From Umbelopsis ramanniana AG (taxonomy: Eukaryota > Mucoromycota > Umbelopsidomycetes > Umbelopsidales > Umbelopsidaceae), in contig NW_026252172.1 of assembly GCF_025399195.1 (NCBI RefSeq), positions 1 to 64,000 on the forward strand: a stretch of DNA of 64,000 nucleotides, in the 5' to 3' direction. Positions within the stretch are counted from its first letter, which is position 1, and the number at the start of each line of letters is the position of its first letter. The notes under the pieces were generated by a model. The model did no database searches and had not been told where the DNA came from. It saw only the letters and a program-made list of their open reading frames with translations. Both the position numbers and the translations under genes were made by a program. Shown here in pieces: positions 25,157 to 34,857 of this stretch.

Positions 25157-26601
25157 TTAAGCAGTAGTGGCCTTGAAGTGATAAACTCTCTCATCACCTT
25201 TGAATGGAACACCCAATTCCAAAAGCTTGTTGAAGACCTTTGAAAAGTCAGTAAAGAATTTTTCTTCGCTGTCAGCATATTCGTTGAAGAACTTCTTGAA
25301 AGCCTTGTCATTGTACATGGCGATTTCAGCGGGAAGCATCATAACATCAGGGTTCTTCTTGTCAACCCATTGTTGTGCACCACTGGCCTTGACAGTCTTC
25401 TTTACCCACTTGCGGTCACGAAGAGCCTTGTAGTATTCGTTAGTGAAGACAGTGGGGGCCTCTTGCCAAGGACCTTCGAATCCGGAGCGGTCAGGGTGGC
25501 AACGGCCGAGAGAGTGGGCACCAGCCAAAGCAACAATCTCTTGGTCATCGAAGCCCATACGGTAGAAGATGTCACGGATGTGACGTTCACCTTGTCCAGC
25601 ATCGGGCAAGCGACCATCAGGGGTGCAGGACTTGCCGTCATCAACATCTTGACGACCGGGTCTCCAAGGGATAGTAGGTCCACCCTGCATTGCATCACAT
25701 CAGTGAACAAAGTCGTGATCACATGTTAGTTGGTTGGTGTTGGTAAGAAGTCTGCTAAAGTTGTCAGGGTCACTTACCAATTCTTGGACAGCACAAACAC
25801 CAGCAAGAGTCCACAAGTCACCATATGAAATTTCAGGGAACTTCTTCTTGATGGGTTCCAAACGGTCACGAGCAATAGCAAGGCCGTTGTTGGCAGCGTG
25901 GAGGGCTTCGGGTTCGAATCCTTTGTGACACAATAAATTACATTTAAAACCAAGCTAAAAGGCTTTTGTAAGCGACAAAAAGTTCAAAGCAAACTTACTC
26001 ATAGTAGCACCATTGCTTCCACCAGTCTTGGTTTCAACATCGTAGGTGCCACTTGCGTGCCAAGCGAGACGGACAAAGACGGGACCGAGAGAACCATCAT
26101 CGTAGCTATGCAACTAAGTTAAATACTGTGGGACACAAATATTGTACACCCGGACCTGCGCATGTTTGATACACTTACTCGTTATCTTCCAAGATATCAG
26201 CAATAGCCTGATACACTTCCTCATAGTCAAGGGGCTTGGTGTCCAAAGACTTGGTCTCCTTGGCAGCAGCAGGCTTGGTCTTGACATCTTGGGTAGTGCT
26301 GTAGTAGTAATAACCTCCAGCGGCACCGAGAGCAGCGAGACCTAATGGGGACAAATTCGTTAGTCGGACCATTATTTGGCTTTCGGTGTTTTCCAATTTA
26401 CCCCGGACAACAAACCCACTACCCCTACTTACCTAGGAAAAGACCTCCAGATCCGCCCTTCTTTTGTTCGCCAGTGGCATAACCACGAGCAAATTGTGGG
26501 GCAATACGTGCGCGAGGAGCAGCGGCGACGCTAGCAGTGGCGACGAGGAGAGTGGATCTTCTAGCAGCAGTGGTACGAGCGGCGCGTAAGAATGAGGCCA
26601 T
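25157..26601 (-). CDS. CCP1: Mitochondrial cytochrome c peroxidase
   Basis: Five exons: 26601-26433, 26341-26179, 26105-25999, 25920-25778 and 25684-25157; 369 residues. The N-terminus ([16 protein letters not shown]) is a mitochondrial targeting peptide. A hydrophobic segment ([13 protein letters not shown]) follows, as in yeast Ccp1, where it is cleaved during sorting to the intermembrane space. The class I peroxidase fold shows distal Arg123-Trp126-His127 in [10 protein letters not shown], the proximal haem ligand His251 in [11 protein letters not shown], and Trp267 in FEGPWQEAP, matching the radical-forming Trp191 of yeast. The tryptophans at 126 and 267 favour cytochrome c peroxidase over ascorbate peroxidase. 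It reduces hydrogen peroxide using ferrocytochrome c. Confidence 0.93.
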
Positions 26602-27803
26602 CTAATAGGCGATAAGGAGATTAGTATTCAAAGTCTCTTCAAGTAGTTCGCGTATCGTCTATGTTTATTTTTGACACTCACAGTGAGAAGAAAGAGAGTA
26701 GGGAGAAATGCAGCAGCAGTTCGAAAATTGACGCATGTGCGCCCGCTTTATATACCAAGCCCGCCCATCACGCTCAGTACTCTAGTTCCCACTGTCGTCT
26801 CAAAATCACGGTCTCACAATGATCATCCGCCAATCAGAGCAAAGAATGCATAAGTCTTCACTGGAGGTCGTCAACCTCCTTACTCCCTAGAGCATTTCCT
26901 ACACTTTTTCATGAAATTCTGTTTTAATTTTATGAAAGAGAGCATTGAACAACTTTAGGAACATGTCATTCCCAATCGGTTCCTTGATAAGAAACACAAG
27001 GATGTCAGTTTTCAGAAGGACATCACATGATGACTAATAAAGTTTGCTGTGCGGGAGTTCAATTGCTTACCAACTGTTACCGAAGTCAGTTCAGCCTGTC
27101 AGCGTTCGTTGTCCTTAGAAGCAACCAGCCAATAAGACAGCCGACTTATAGCATACATTGTCCAATGATATTGTGAGAAATGATTTGGCACCGTCCGCTC
27201 AGTCGCGTATTGTATTTTAAATGCAGCGTACTGCTACCTTTTTATGCCTTTCCAAAAAAAAAAAGAAGATATAACTAATGATGGTTTCCAGCTTATGGAA
27301 AAAGATGTCATGCATAGTGGTAAAACCATGATAATTAAAAGCTTTTGACGCTTGTTCGTGGATACCGTAGCAAGTAGTACCATTATCCAAATCCTGTTTT
27401 CCACTGCCGGAAAAGCCCTGACCACACAAGCCACGTCTCCTTACGTCAAAGACGTGGCTGTACCAAAAGTCCGATCCGACTGCATGTCCATTATATCCAC
27501 GGTACCTTTCATCATTGTCGTGGTCATTGCAGGCACTAAAACTTCTTTCTCACATATGATGTATTTTTGGTTTATGCTGGTTGGTTTATTAATAACTGTG
27601 GAATATTCCAAGTTACGTTCAAAAAAGATGCTTGTATGTTGAGCTAGAATGAGAGGGGGTGTCTATATTTAAAACGACGAACAATTATACAGTGTTTATC
27701 TATGTGCAAATGGAAGGAGGGTAGAAAGGTAATAAAATGGAACTATAGTACATGTTAGACGGCTGGCTATTTAGTAGTAACCAATTAAATTGATAGAAGC
27801 CTC
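26602..27803. other. Intergenic; CCP promoter region
   Basis: No supported gene. CCAAT motifs occur at 26830-26834, near 27130 and near 27161, upstream of the peroxidase, compatible with HAP/NF-Y control. A minus-strand open stretch at about 27217-27550 is not supported as a gene (see rejected). Confidence 0.45.
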
Positions 27804-28016
27804 TCATTCAATAATGCGAGCGATTGTGAAGCGGTAGCCATTGCTTGCGCATACATAGCATGCTGGCGCATTGACGTAGACTTGACCGCCGAATGCTCTT
27901 ACATGGACCCAACCAGCGGCACCAACGTAGAACAGTTTTTCAATCGCTTGGCTTGTAGACCGGTCGAAATTGACCCAATGCGAACCAGAAGCGTACACCC
28001 ATCGTGTATTGGCCAT
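27804..28016 (-). CDS. Small free-standing WWE-like protein
   Basis: A 70-residue single-exon frame starting at the ATG at 28016. It begins TRWVYASGSHWVNFDRST and continues SQAIEKLF, GWVHVRAFGGQVYVNA and a final YRFTIARII. Two Trp, an aromatic/Asp block, then an S-x-x-IE helix and beta-strands ending in an (I/V)xR-type strand, is the order of elements in a WWE domain. WWE domains bind ADP-ribose units or pair ubiquitin and ADP-ribosylation proteins. The whole protein would be one minimal domain with nothing else attached. There is no signal peptide or membrane segment. The WWE match is by pattern only and needs a profile search. A TATA-like element lies about 125 bp upstream. Confidence 0.6.
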   Translation of the reverse strand: MANTRWVYASGSHWVNFDRSTSQAIEKLFYVGAAGWVHVRAFGGQVYVNAPACYVCASNGYRFTIARIIE

Positions 28017-28140
28017 TGTGAATAATAAGTTTGTTTTGAAGTGTTTTTTTAGATTGTTGTATCGAAAGTCTTGTTAGCTTTCCAAAGGAATATAACGTTC
28101 AAAGTTGATGGAGTGAAAACCAACTCGGTTTCAGCCTGGT

Positions 28141-28150
28141 TTTTATATAA
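28141..28150 (-). promoter_or_regulatory. Putative TATA box of the WWE-like gene
   Basis: The minus strand reads TTATATAAAA about 125 bp upstream of the ATG at 28016, leaving room for a leader. Confidence 0.4.
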
Positions 28151-28602
28151 AATGAAGAGCAGGATGCTGCGGAAATGAGAGCTGCTTGGTTGCCAGGCAG
28201 TGTGGCGCGTGCTCGCCACTACCTAATTAATGCCAGCTGTGGCTCGCCATTTGTAACTATTTTTACATGAGCAAAACTGAGCATTCCTATCGAGCGGTGG
28301 CCGAGTCAAATGACTCACTATGAAATCTTCAGCTTTCCTTCCTTTCGGTGCCATTTAAAGAAAATGTAAGCGAAGTACTGGTAGGCTCATTATTTGCAGA
28401 ATAGCTAATATTTGCATGTTTTTGAGTCAATGGATAGGGGGGGACACTTTGTTTCCGGCGGAGGTGGAAAAGAACAGCATGGCATCACATTTTTGTAGGC
28501 GTGTTTCAGGGTGATTTTTTTTTTTTATTTCACCACCTTCCTCACATTGCATTGCAAAGGGATTGTCTTTTCTGCCCATTGTAGTGTCATACGCAAGTCA
28601 AA
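28151..28602. other. Divergent promoter region between WWE-like and ferritin genes
   Basis: No coding sequence is supported. A T-rich run at about 28517-28527 lies upstream of the ferritin start. I did not find a hairpin with a CAGTG loop that would suggest an animal-type iron-responsive element. Confidence 0.4.
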
Positions 28603-29528
28603 ATGAACAGCTTAGCAAAGCAAAACTTTACTACATTAGCCGAAGATGGCATCAACAGTGTAAGTCAATCGCTCAGCACTTTGGTCGCTAAGCAAAATAC
28701 TGCGTAACATAACGTGTCGTATTCTGTCTAAAATTCGTTTCTAGCAAATTCAAATAGAACAAACCGCAAGTCAGGTGTATTTGGCCGCAGCTGCGTATTT
28801 TGCTAGAGATAATGTCGCACTCCCTGTAGGCGTAGTCAATTTTATGCATGCCACGGCTACCCATGATCACATTTTGACACTGTCTTCTGAATAGGGCCTT
28901 GAACGTTTTTTCAGAGAGCAAGCCCACGAAAACCAAGAAAGTGCACAGTACTTAATTGATTATCAAAATACTCGTGGTGGTCGCGTTGAGATCAAACAGA
29001 TTCCAGAACCTAACGTAAGTCGAGTCCCTAAGGGACAAAATGAACTTTTAAATCTCTCATTGACCTATCGGCTGACAAGTTTACCCCACACTTCTTCAGA
29101 CGGAGTGGACCTCGGCTATGAATGCTATCGGTATTTGATCTCTATCTATCTTGAGCACTACGTAGTAACTTTCTAATGCTCGACCTTTTTGCAGAATCAA
29201 GTTTGTCTTTGGAAAAGGATGTGAATAAGGCTTCGCTGAATTTGACAACTCTTGCTATTGATCAAGCGGATCCCCATTTTTTCCACATTTTAAAGTAGGA
29301 AAATCATATTTCAGCCCTTTCGAAAATTGATGATTTAACCATCACTATGTTTTAATTAGGAAACATTCTTTGAAGCATCGTGTCCAATCTATTGAAGAGC
29401 TTGCCAAGGCCATAACTCAGATGCAGCGAGCAGGTGGTGACGGTCTTGGCTTGTACCTCGTCGATCAGGACATCTGGAAGCATGGTCATTTCTCCGTAGG
29501 AAGGCTTGGCCTAGGTGGCGAAGATTAG
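28603..29528 (+). CDS. Ferritin with incomplete ferroxidase centre
   Basis: Six exons: 28603-28659, 28745-28825, 28895-29014, 29100-29130, 29195-29294 and 29360-29528; 185 residues, the usual subunit length. The four-helix ferritin pattern is plain: QIEQTASQVYLAAAAYF, DNVALPGLERFFREQAHENQ, YQNTRGGRVEIKQIPEP, NAIESSLSLEKDVN and the ADPHF turn. The 24-mer cage stores iron in the cytosol. Compared with human H ferritin, Glu27, Tyr34, Glu61 and Glu107 have counterparts (Glu24, Tyr31, Glu58, Glu97). Glu62 is Asn59, His65 is Ser62 and Gln141 is Arg137. The di-iron oxidation site therefore looks impaired, as in L-type chains. There is no transit or signal peptide. Ferritins are absent from most Dikarya and known from early-diverging fungi. 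Confidence 0.93.
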
Positions 29529-30038
29529 ATCCGGAAGGAAAGCTTTGCAAACATGGCGCAGGCTCTCACATTACATTGCCACACTGTAATTCTCTCATCC
29601 ACATCCGTATTCACCCCCCGAGTAACTTGTTTCTTTCAAATCATTGTGATTTTACGCCTTACGTCCCATAATTTGTATGATACCATTTCTTGAAATTATA
29701 AAAAGTAGCATGGGTATCGTTTTGTTTTCAAATTAACCAAAAGCAAGAGCGCAATTGCATTCCCTTTGTCCATGACGCATTTGGTCACCGTGCCTCACGT
29801 GGTCACACATATCGGAAAGATGCAATATGTCGTTGATCATATAATTGCTTTTAAAACACATTCCACGTTGCACCTTCACTCCACACTGTGGACTGAATTG
29901 TATAGCCATCGATAAATGAGTCCACGTAGTAAAAACAAATTAGATTACGTTTAATAATGGGGCGATGAAAATTATTAATTGGAAAAGGTGCAGTAAGAAA
30001 AGAGACAAGAAAGTCATTATTTGCACAGCAGAAAAACG
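29529..30038. other. 3' intergenic region, no gene
   Basis: Between the convergent ferritin and UNC93-like genes. It is AT-rich, and I see no exon or RNA gene. Confidence 0.5.
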
Positions 30039-32086
30039 CTAAGCCTGTGACTCGGCGTCCGCCTTATTTGCGTGCTCTACCTCCTTGACATCATCAATTT
30101 TCTTGTCCTCATCGGCTGTATTGGCTTCACCGGCGGCCGTGACCTCGTCGTTGCCAAGCTTGTCATGCTCAATACGATCCTGCTGATCTTGCTCAATTTC
30201 CTCGCTGTAACCCGTGGTTTCCTTGGTGGTAAAAGCAACCCAGTAGGCGCCAGGGAAAGAGATGAAGATGAGGACCCAGCAGGCAATCAAAAAGTGGAGG
30301 TATGGAACATGAGAAGCATCGACCTTCCAGCCTGATGCGGCGCCGGCGTTTTGAAAAGCTTTGAAAAAGCCGGTATACACACCCAAGGTCGCAGGTTCGT
30401 TGGAAAGTGTTCCAAGGACCCAATATATAAATGTTTGCCTGTTGAAAAGAATAAATAATTGGCACTCTAAATTTTGTCGACTACAACGCGTATACATACC
30501 ACATGCTATCAGCTAGACCAAAGCAAATATACAAGACAAGCTCGCCACCATAGTGAGGTCCACTGGTTAAATCCAAACGATCTTCAGCTGGAAGCTGTTC
30601 AGGATATTGACACATAATAAGTACAAGCTGCGATGTGTATGCATTAATCAAATATGAGAGGCTAGGAACTTACGCCAGTGCTGTATATTCCATACTGTAA
30701 CTGAGATATCAATGCACCAATCCAGACAATGTTGAAGAAAACAAACAAAGTAGAAACACCAGCAATGGCTCTTGTGCGGCGGGAAAGTCTCTTCGAATCC
30801 AAAAGACGAGAAAAGATGACGGACCCTAACATCTGACTGCCCCAGTAGAGAGCTCCGTTCAAACCTCTAGTGCGCACATTGAAAAGTGCTCCGTTGACCT
30901 GACAGCGTCATTAGAACATGACCTTAGTTACGTTTCATGTAGATGAGTGAACACTTACTGCGTCGAACTGGTATGAATACACAAAGTTACTGGAATAGAA
31001 AAATGGGATCAAGGCAAGCAATTTTGGGTTGGCAAATCCGGCTTTGAAAATAGCGAGAGCGTCCACGAACAAGCTTTTGAGAGAAATGTTTTTTTCGTCC
31101 TTGTGAACAATCGCAACACGACTTCCATCCTTTCGTACAACCTTGTGCCTAGGTAGCATGAGAAGAGCAAAGCATGCACCGACAATCATTAAAATAGTGA
31201 AGGCGATGTAGGTTGAGTCTGCCAAATTGGGTTGATTGTCAGAAAAGGGTCTCCGACTGTAGTTATTTTACAGGTCCACTTACCGCTCACTTTCCCAGCA
31301 GTAGAGTTGAAATTGATCCCGAAACTAATGATACTTCCCAGGAATCCTCCAAGATTGCTTTTGAAGTATGTGTTACAATTCGTTATTCCATGACCGCTCA
31401 TAAGAATTGAAAGGTGTTTTCACTCACAAGATGACCCAAAAAATGGCAATGGCTTTTCCCTTTTCTGCCTCTACAGGATAGGAAATCATGATAGAGCCTT
31501 GGCAAATCCAGAACATTTGGGCACCAATACCTAATAGTGCACCAGCAGCAATACAGAAGCCTCTGGATTGAATGTGCTAAAGGGGTGGGGAAAATCAGCT
31601 GGTGTGTGTGACATCACATGAATCAAAGCATAGCGACAAACAACATACACCGTATGCCCAAAGCGAGCCCATATACAAGGGATAAGTCAGTCCACCCACA
31701 AACATGGAGTAGTTTCCAAGGTATTTGAAAGTGAGCGGGGCAATAAACAGGGAACTAAAGATACCCGCGACATAGAGCGCGACGTTGGCATTGGCAGCAA
31801 CCGATGGATCAACCATACCTTCCAAGTAAAGTGTTTGTTAAAAATTTATGTACTGAATATTTTAGTTGTGTATGCATCGTTTATCAAAGGCACGGCCATA
31901 CCTGCTGCACCCATTCCCTGGTAAAAACCCAAGTTGTCAGTTTGCATGTTTTACAATTTGCAACATATAAAATGAGCCGCCACATACCGTGATGGTGTTG
32001 TATAAACCTGGCAAGCAAAAAGCCACGAAGCCGACCATGGCAACTTGTGTCATCGGCCGGCTGTACACCTTCATGAATCGATTCAT
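30039..32086 (-). CDS. UNC93-like major-facilitator membrane protein
   Basis: Nine exons: 32086-31988, 31917-31902, 31818-31649, 31576-31428, 31357-31284, 31218-30959, 30898-30674, 30627-30500 and 30438-30039; 506 residues. About eleven to twelve hydrophobic segments are visible. The N-terminus (YSRPMTQVAMVGFVAFCLPG), the loop SYPVEAEKGKAIAIFWVIF and NLGGFLGSIISFGINF match the UNC93/DUF895 group of the major facilitator superfamily common in fungi. The C-terminal tail is long, charged and Asp/Glu/Lys-rich, so probably cytosolic. Exon 2 is only 16 nt. Fungal members have no established substrate; animal UNC93 proteins regulate channels or Toll-like receptor trafficking. Function here is unknown beyond being a multispanning membrane protein. 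Confidence 0.88.
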
Positions 32087-32390
32087 TCTGTGACTTTTGC
32101 AATATCAAGGTCCAGAAAGAAAGTACAATCCTTAAACCCAATTTATTTGCTACTTCCGCTTTATACCAACTGAGTATTTTATTTTTTTAAGTTAGGTCTA
32201 TTCCCGGTGAATGATATGAGAGCCGACTGATCGGTCAACAAGGTTTCAAACGCCTGAACATGGACAAATCAGAGCCCTTTTGGGGTGCCAATTGGTATGC
32301 TATCATGACTCCATTTCATTCTCAATATTGGATGGCTTTAGGTAATGGATTCATTGAACTATATATGGATGGTTTATTGTATGTTAAAAA
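32087..32390. other. Short spacer, no gene
   Basis: AT-rich spacer between the UNC93-like start and the stop of the MurQ-kinase fusion gene; it should hold the UNC93-like promoter. Confidence 0.5.
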
Positions 32391-34307
32391 TTAAAGTAAA
32401 GAAAGCGCTGCAGACATGGCAGCATTATCCACCACCACCAGCTTATCTAATGAAATTCCTTCTTTGGTCAGGGTCTGTATAACACTCTCCTGGTAAAACG
32501 AAGAGCCAGTCAAAAGCCCCCCGCCGAGAACTAGTGTATCTCCTTGCTGTATGACATATTGGGCAATTCTTGATAAGTTTGTCGCAGCGTGTGTCAATAT
32601 CTCCAATGACGTTGTACAACCGCCTTCTTGAGCACATGCTAGTACAATTTGAGCGAGTTTGACTATGCGAGCCTTGCGACTTGATTCATCTCCATCATAA
32701 ATCGATTTGATAAACTGAACTCGGTCAGTACATCCAAGTTCACTTAAAACTCGCTTGCTGAGTTCAGTTGGAGAGCATCGCTCATCGATGACACTACCAG
32801 TGTGCTGAATTGCGGCTCGGCCAATGTCCCAGCCACTTCCTTCGTCGCCGACAAGATAGCCCAGTCCTCCGCTCCGTCTGATTCGTTCTCCTGAATCAGC
32901 ATATCGAATGGCGATGGAGCCTGTGCCAGCAATGAGAACAGCACCTTCTTTGCCACCAAGGCCAGAAGCTAAGAGGTCGACATCATTTGTCACTCTGATT
33001 TTGGAGTCATCAATGACGCTAAATAGCTTTGCCAATTCTTGTTTGAGATGGTTTTGAGATTCAATGGCATCACAACCGGCAGATCCTATCCAGATAGCTT
33101 CAAAATTGGGAAGGCTACCAACTGAATTGCAGGCCAGACGGGTGACCTTCTCGATATTAGAAATAAACACAGATAATGGTGTAGTAGCAAAATTGGTGGA
33201 AGGAATATTGCTTTGTCCAACCACGTTTCCACTTTCATCCAGGCTGACAGCTGCCATCTTTGTGCCCCCGCAATCGATTGCAATATACCGGGCTTTGGAT
33301 TCCAATGGCTTCTCCTCTTCTGTACCATTCGCAGTGGATACTTGCAATTGCTTCTGCTCTTGCAACGCAGACCTTAGAACGCCATTATTTCTCTCGAGTA
33401 ACAGAATGGCATCTGCAACACTGAGTCCTGTCATACAGACGAGAATGGATAATTTAACTTGGCCATTGCATGCTTGCATCAGCTGATCGATTTTGGCATC
33501 ATCCATGACGATGATATCCTGGCTGCCCGGAAGATGACCCTCAGAGCCAACGGCCATTTTCACTATTCTTCTCGATCTTGCGATGAGTTTTTCATTTGAG
33601 GCTTTGACATCCACCATAAGATTACCCAATGTTTTCCCCAATCTAATCATAACGCCAGTTGACAGCATATTAAGTACTAGTTTCGTGGCTGTACCTGCTT
33701 TCATTCTGGTCGATCCAGTTACAACCTCAGGGCCGCATACAGGGGAAATCATAATATCCACAGCTTCTTCTAGTGCAATACCTTTGTTGAATGAAATTCC
33801 AACCGTCAGGGCATGGCGCTTCTTAGCATGCGCAACGGATCCAAGAACATATGGTGTTCTTCCCGATGCTGCAATACCAACCAGAGTGTCATTTTCGGTG
33901 AGAGAGAATTGCTCCATGTCATAGTCTCCTTTCTCGAACGAATCTTCTACACCTTCAGCAGCTTTACGAATAGCAGCATCGCCTCCTGCCATCCAGCCGA
34001 TAACTTGATCTGGGTCAGTGCTGTAAGTTGGTGGGCATTCTGAGGCATCCACTACTCCGAGGCGTCCACTGGTACCACAGCCTACATAGATGAGCCTTCC
34101 GCCTGCTAGCATGCGTGGATATATTTGATCAATGGCCTTTGAAATAGAATTGAGTTCCTTCCTGACAGCAACAGGGACATACGCATCTTCGTCATTTATG
34201 ATCTCAAGCAATTCGCGAGTTGAAATGCTGTCAATGTTGGCAGACTTGGGGTTGGCCTGCTCTGTTGAAAGAACAGTGAGAAGCTTGGCTAGAGAATCGG
34301 AAGACAT
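32391..34307 (-). CDS. MurQ-kinase fusion: N-acetylmuramate 6-phosphate etherase + BadF/NAGK-type sugar kinase
   Basis: A single uninterrupted exon, ATG at 34307, 638 residues. Residues 1 to about 305 are a MurQ etherase: VGCGTSGRLGVVDASECPPT with the catalytic Glu at about 90, AAEGVEDS with the second Glu at about 118, GIAASGRTPYVLG, and CGPEVVTGSTRMKAGTATK. Residues about 340-638 are an ASKHA kinase: YIAIDCGGTKMAAV (phosphate 1), NDVDLLASG, LIAGTGSIAIRY (phosphate 2), GGLGYLVGDEGSGWDIGRAA, and the adenosine block LVLGGGLLTGSSF. In bacteria, MurQ converts MurNAc-6-phosphate to GlcNAc-6-phosphate and lactate. BadF/NAGK-type kinases such as clostridial MurK phosphorylate MurNAc and GlcNAc. The fusion could thus do both steps of peptidoglycan-sugar salvage in the cytosol. 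No introns among intron-rich neighbours suggests transfer from bacteria. Confidence 0.93.
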   Translation of the reverse strand: MSSDSLAKLLTVLSTEQANPKSANIDSISTRELLEIINDEDAYVPVAVRKELNSISKAIDQIYPRMLAGGRLIYVGCGTSGRLGVVDASECPPTYSTDPDQVIGWMAGGDAAIRKAAEGVEDSFEKGDYDMEQFSLTENDTLVGIAASGRTPYVLGSVAHAKKRHALTVGISFNKGIALEEAVDIMISPVCGPEVVTGSTRMKAGTATKLVLNMLSTGVMIRLGKTLGNLMVDVKASNEKLIARSRRIVKMAVGSEGHLPGSQDIIVMDDAKIDQLMQACNGQVKLSILVCMTGLSVADAILLLERNNGVLRSALQEQKQLQVSTANGTEEEKPLESKARYIAIDCGGTKMAAVSLDESGNVVGQSNIPSTNFATTPLSVFISNIEKVTRLACNSVGSLPNFEAIWIGSAGCDAIESQNHLKQELAKLFSVIDDSKIRVTNDVDLLASGLGGKEGAVLIAGTGSIAIRYADSGERIRRSGGLGYLVGDEGSGWDIGRAAIQHTGSVIDERCSPTELSKRVLSELGCTDRVQFIKSIYDGDESSRKARIVKLAQIVLACAQEGGCTTSLEILTHAATNLSRIAQYVIQQGDTLVLGGGLLTGSSFYQESVIQTLTKEGISLDKLVVVDNAAMSAALSLL

Positions 34308-34857
34308 AACAGCTAGAAGAACAAAAATACACCTACCTTTAACCGGACCTTGATCAAATTGTATCACAAAACATCACGGCCAAGTGCGAAACCTTAGATT
34401 TTGGACCCTGAAGCGCAATAGGTTGCCTTCCATTGTCCGCCAAAGACCTAATTTATTGCTGAACCGCGCTTTCAATCTCGCTGATATGTCGTACGAGTAA
34501 CTGAACATGGTTTACAGTTCTCCCAAGGACTGGTTTATTACGAACGCGCCTTTGTTCAGTATACGCTTTTCGTCGCCAGTCGAGCCACTGACGGACAAAG
34601 GCACTTTTTTGCCGTCTTTTATCCCTTCTTCATTTGATTACTTTTATTCGCTTTCATTTGATAATCTACATGAAACTTCTACAATCTGAGTTTCCAATGG
34701 GTTAAGCTCTTTTTTTTTTTCTTTCTGATTTTTGGACAAATTGACTTTGGAGAAGGAGCGTACTGGAGGAGTGACATACAGTACAGTTTAATTATCTTAC
34801 AGAGGATCCAACTTGAAAATATCAAACAATGTCAATAGAAAATAACTGTAACTCGTT
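34308..34857. other. Intergenic, no supported gene
   Basis: Between the fusion gene (minus, its promoter side) and the 3' end of the RING-CH gene. I see nothing coding that can be supported. Confidence 0.5.

Noticed and set aside
25911-25921. GGTTCGAATCC, identical to a tRNA B box/T loop
   Set aside because: It lies inside a cytochrome c peroxidase exon and no cloverleaf or acceptor stem surrounds it.
27217-27550. Minus-strand open stretch of about 110 codons
   Set aside because: No start, no family motif and no splice partner; low-complexity Phe run at the end.
33064-33486. 140-codon plus-strand frame
   Set aside because: Antisense shadow of the MurQ-kinase gene, whose frame carries all catalytic motifs.
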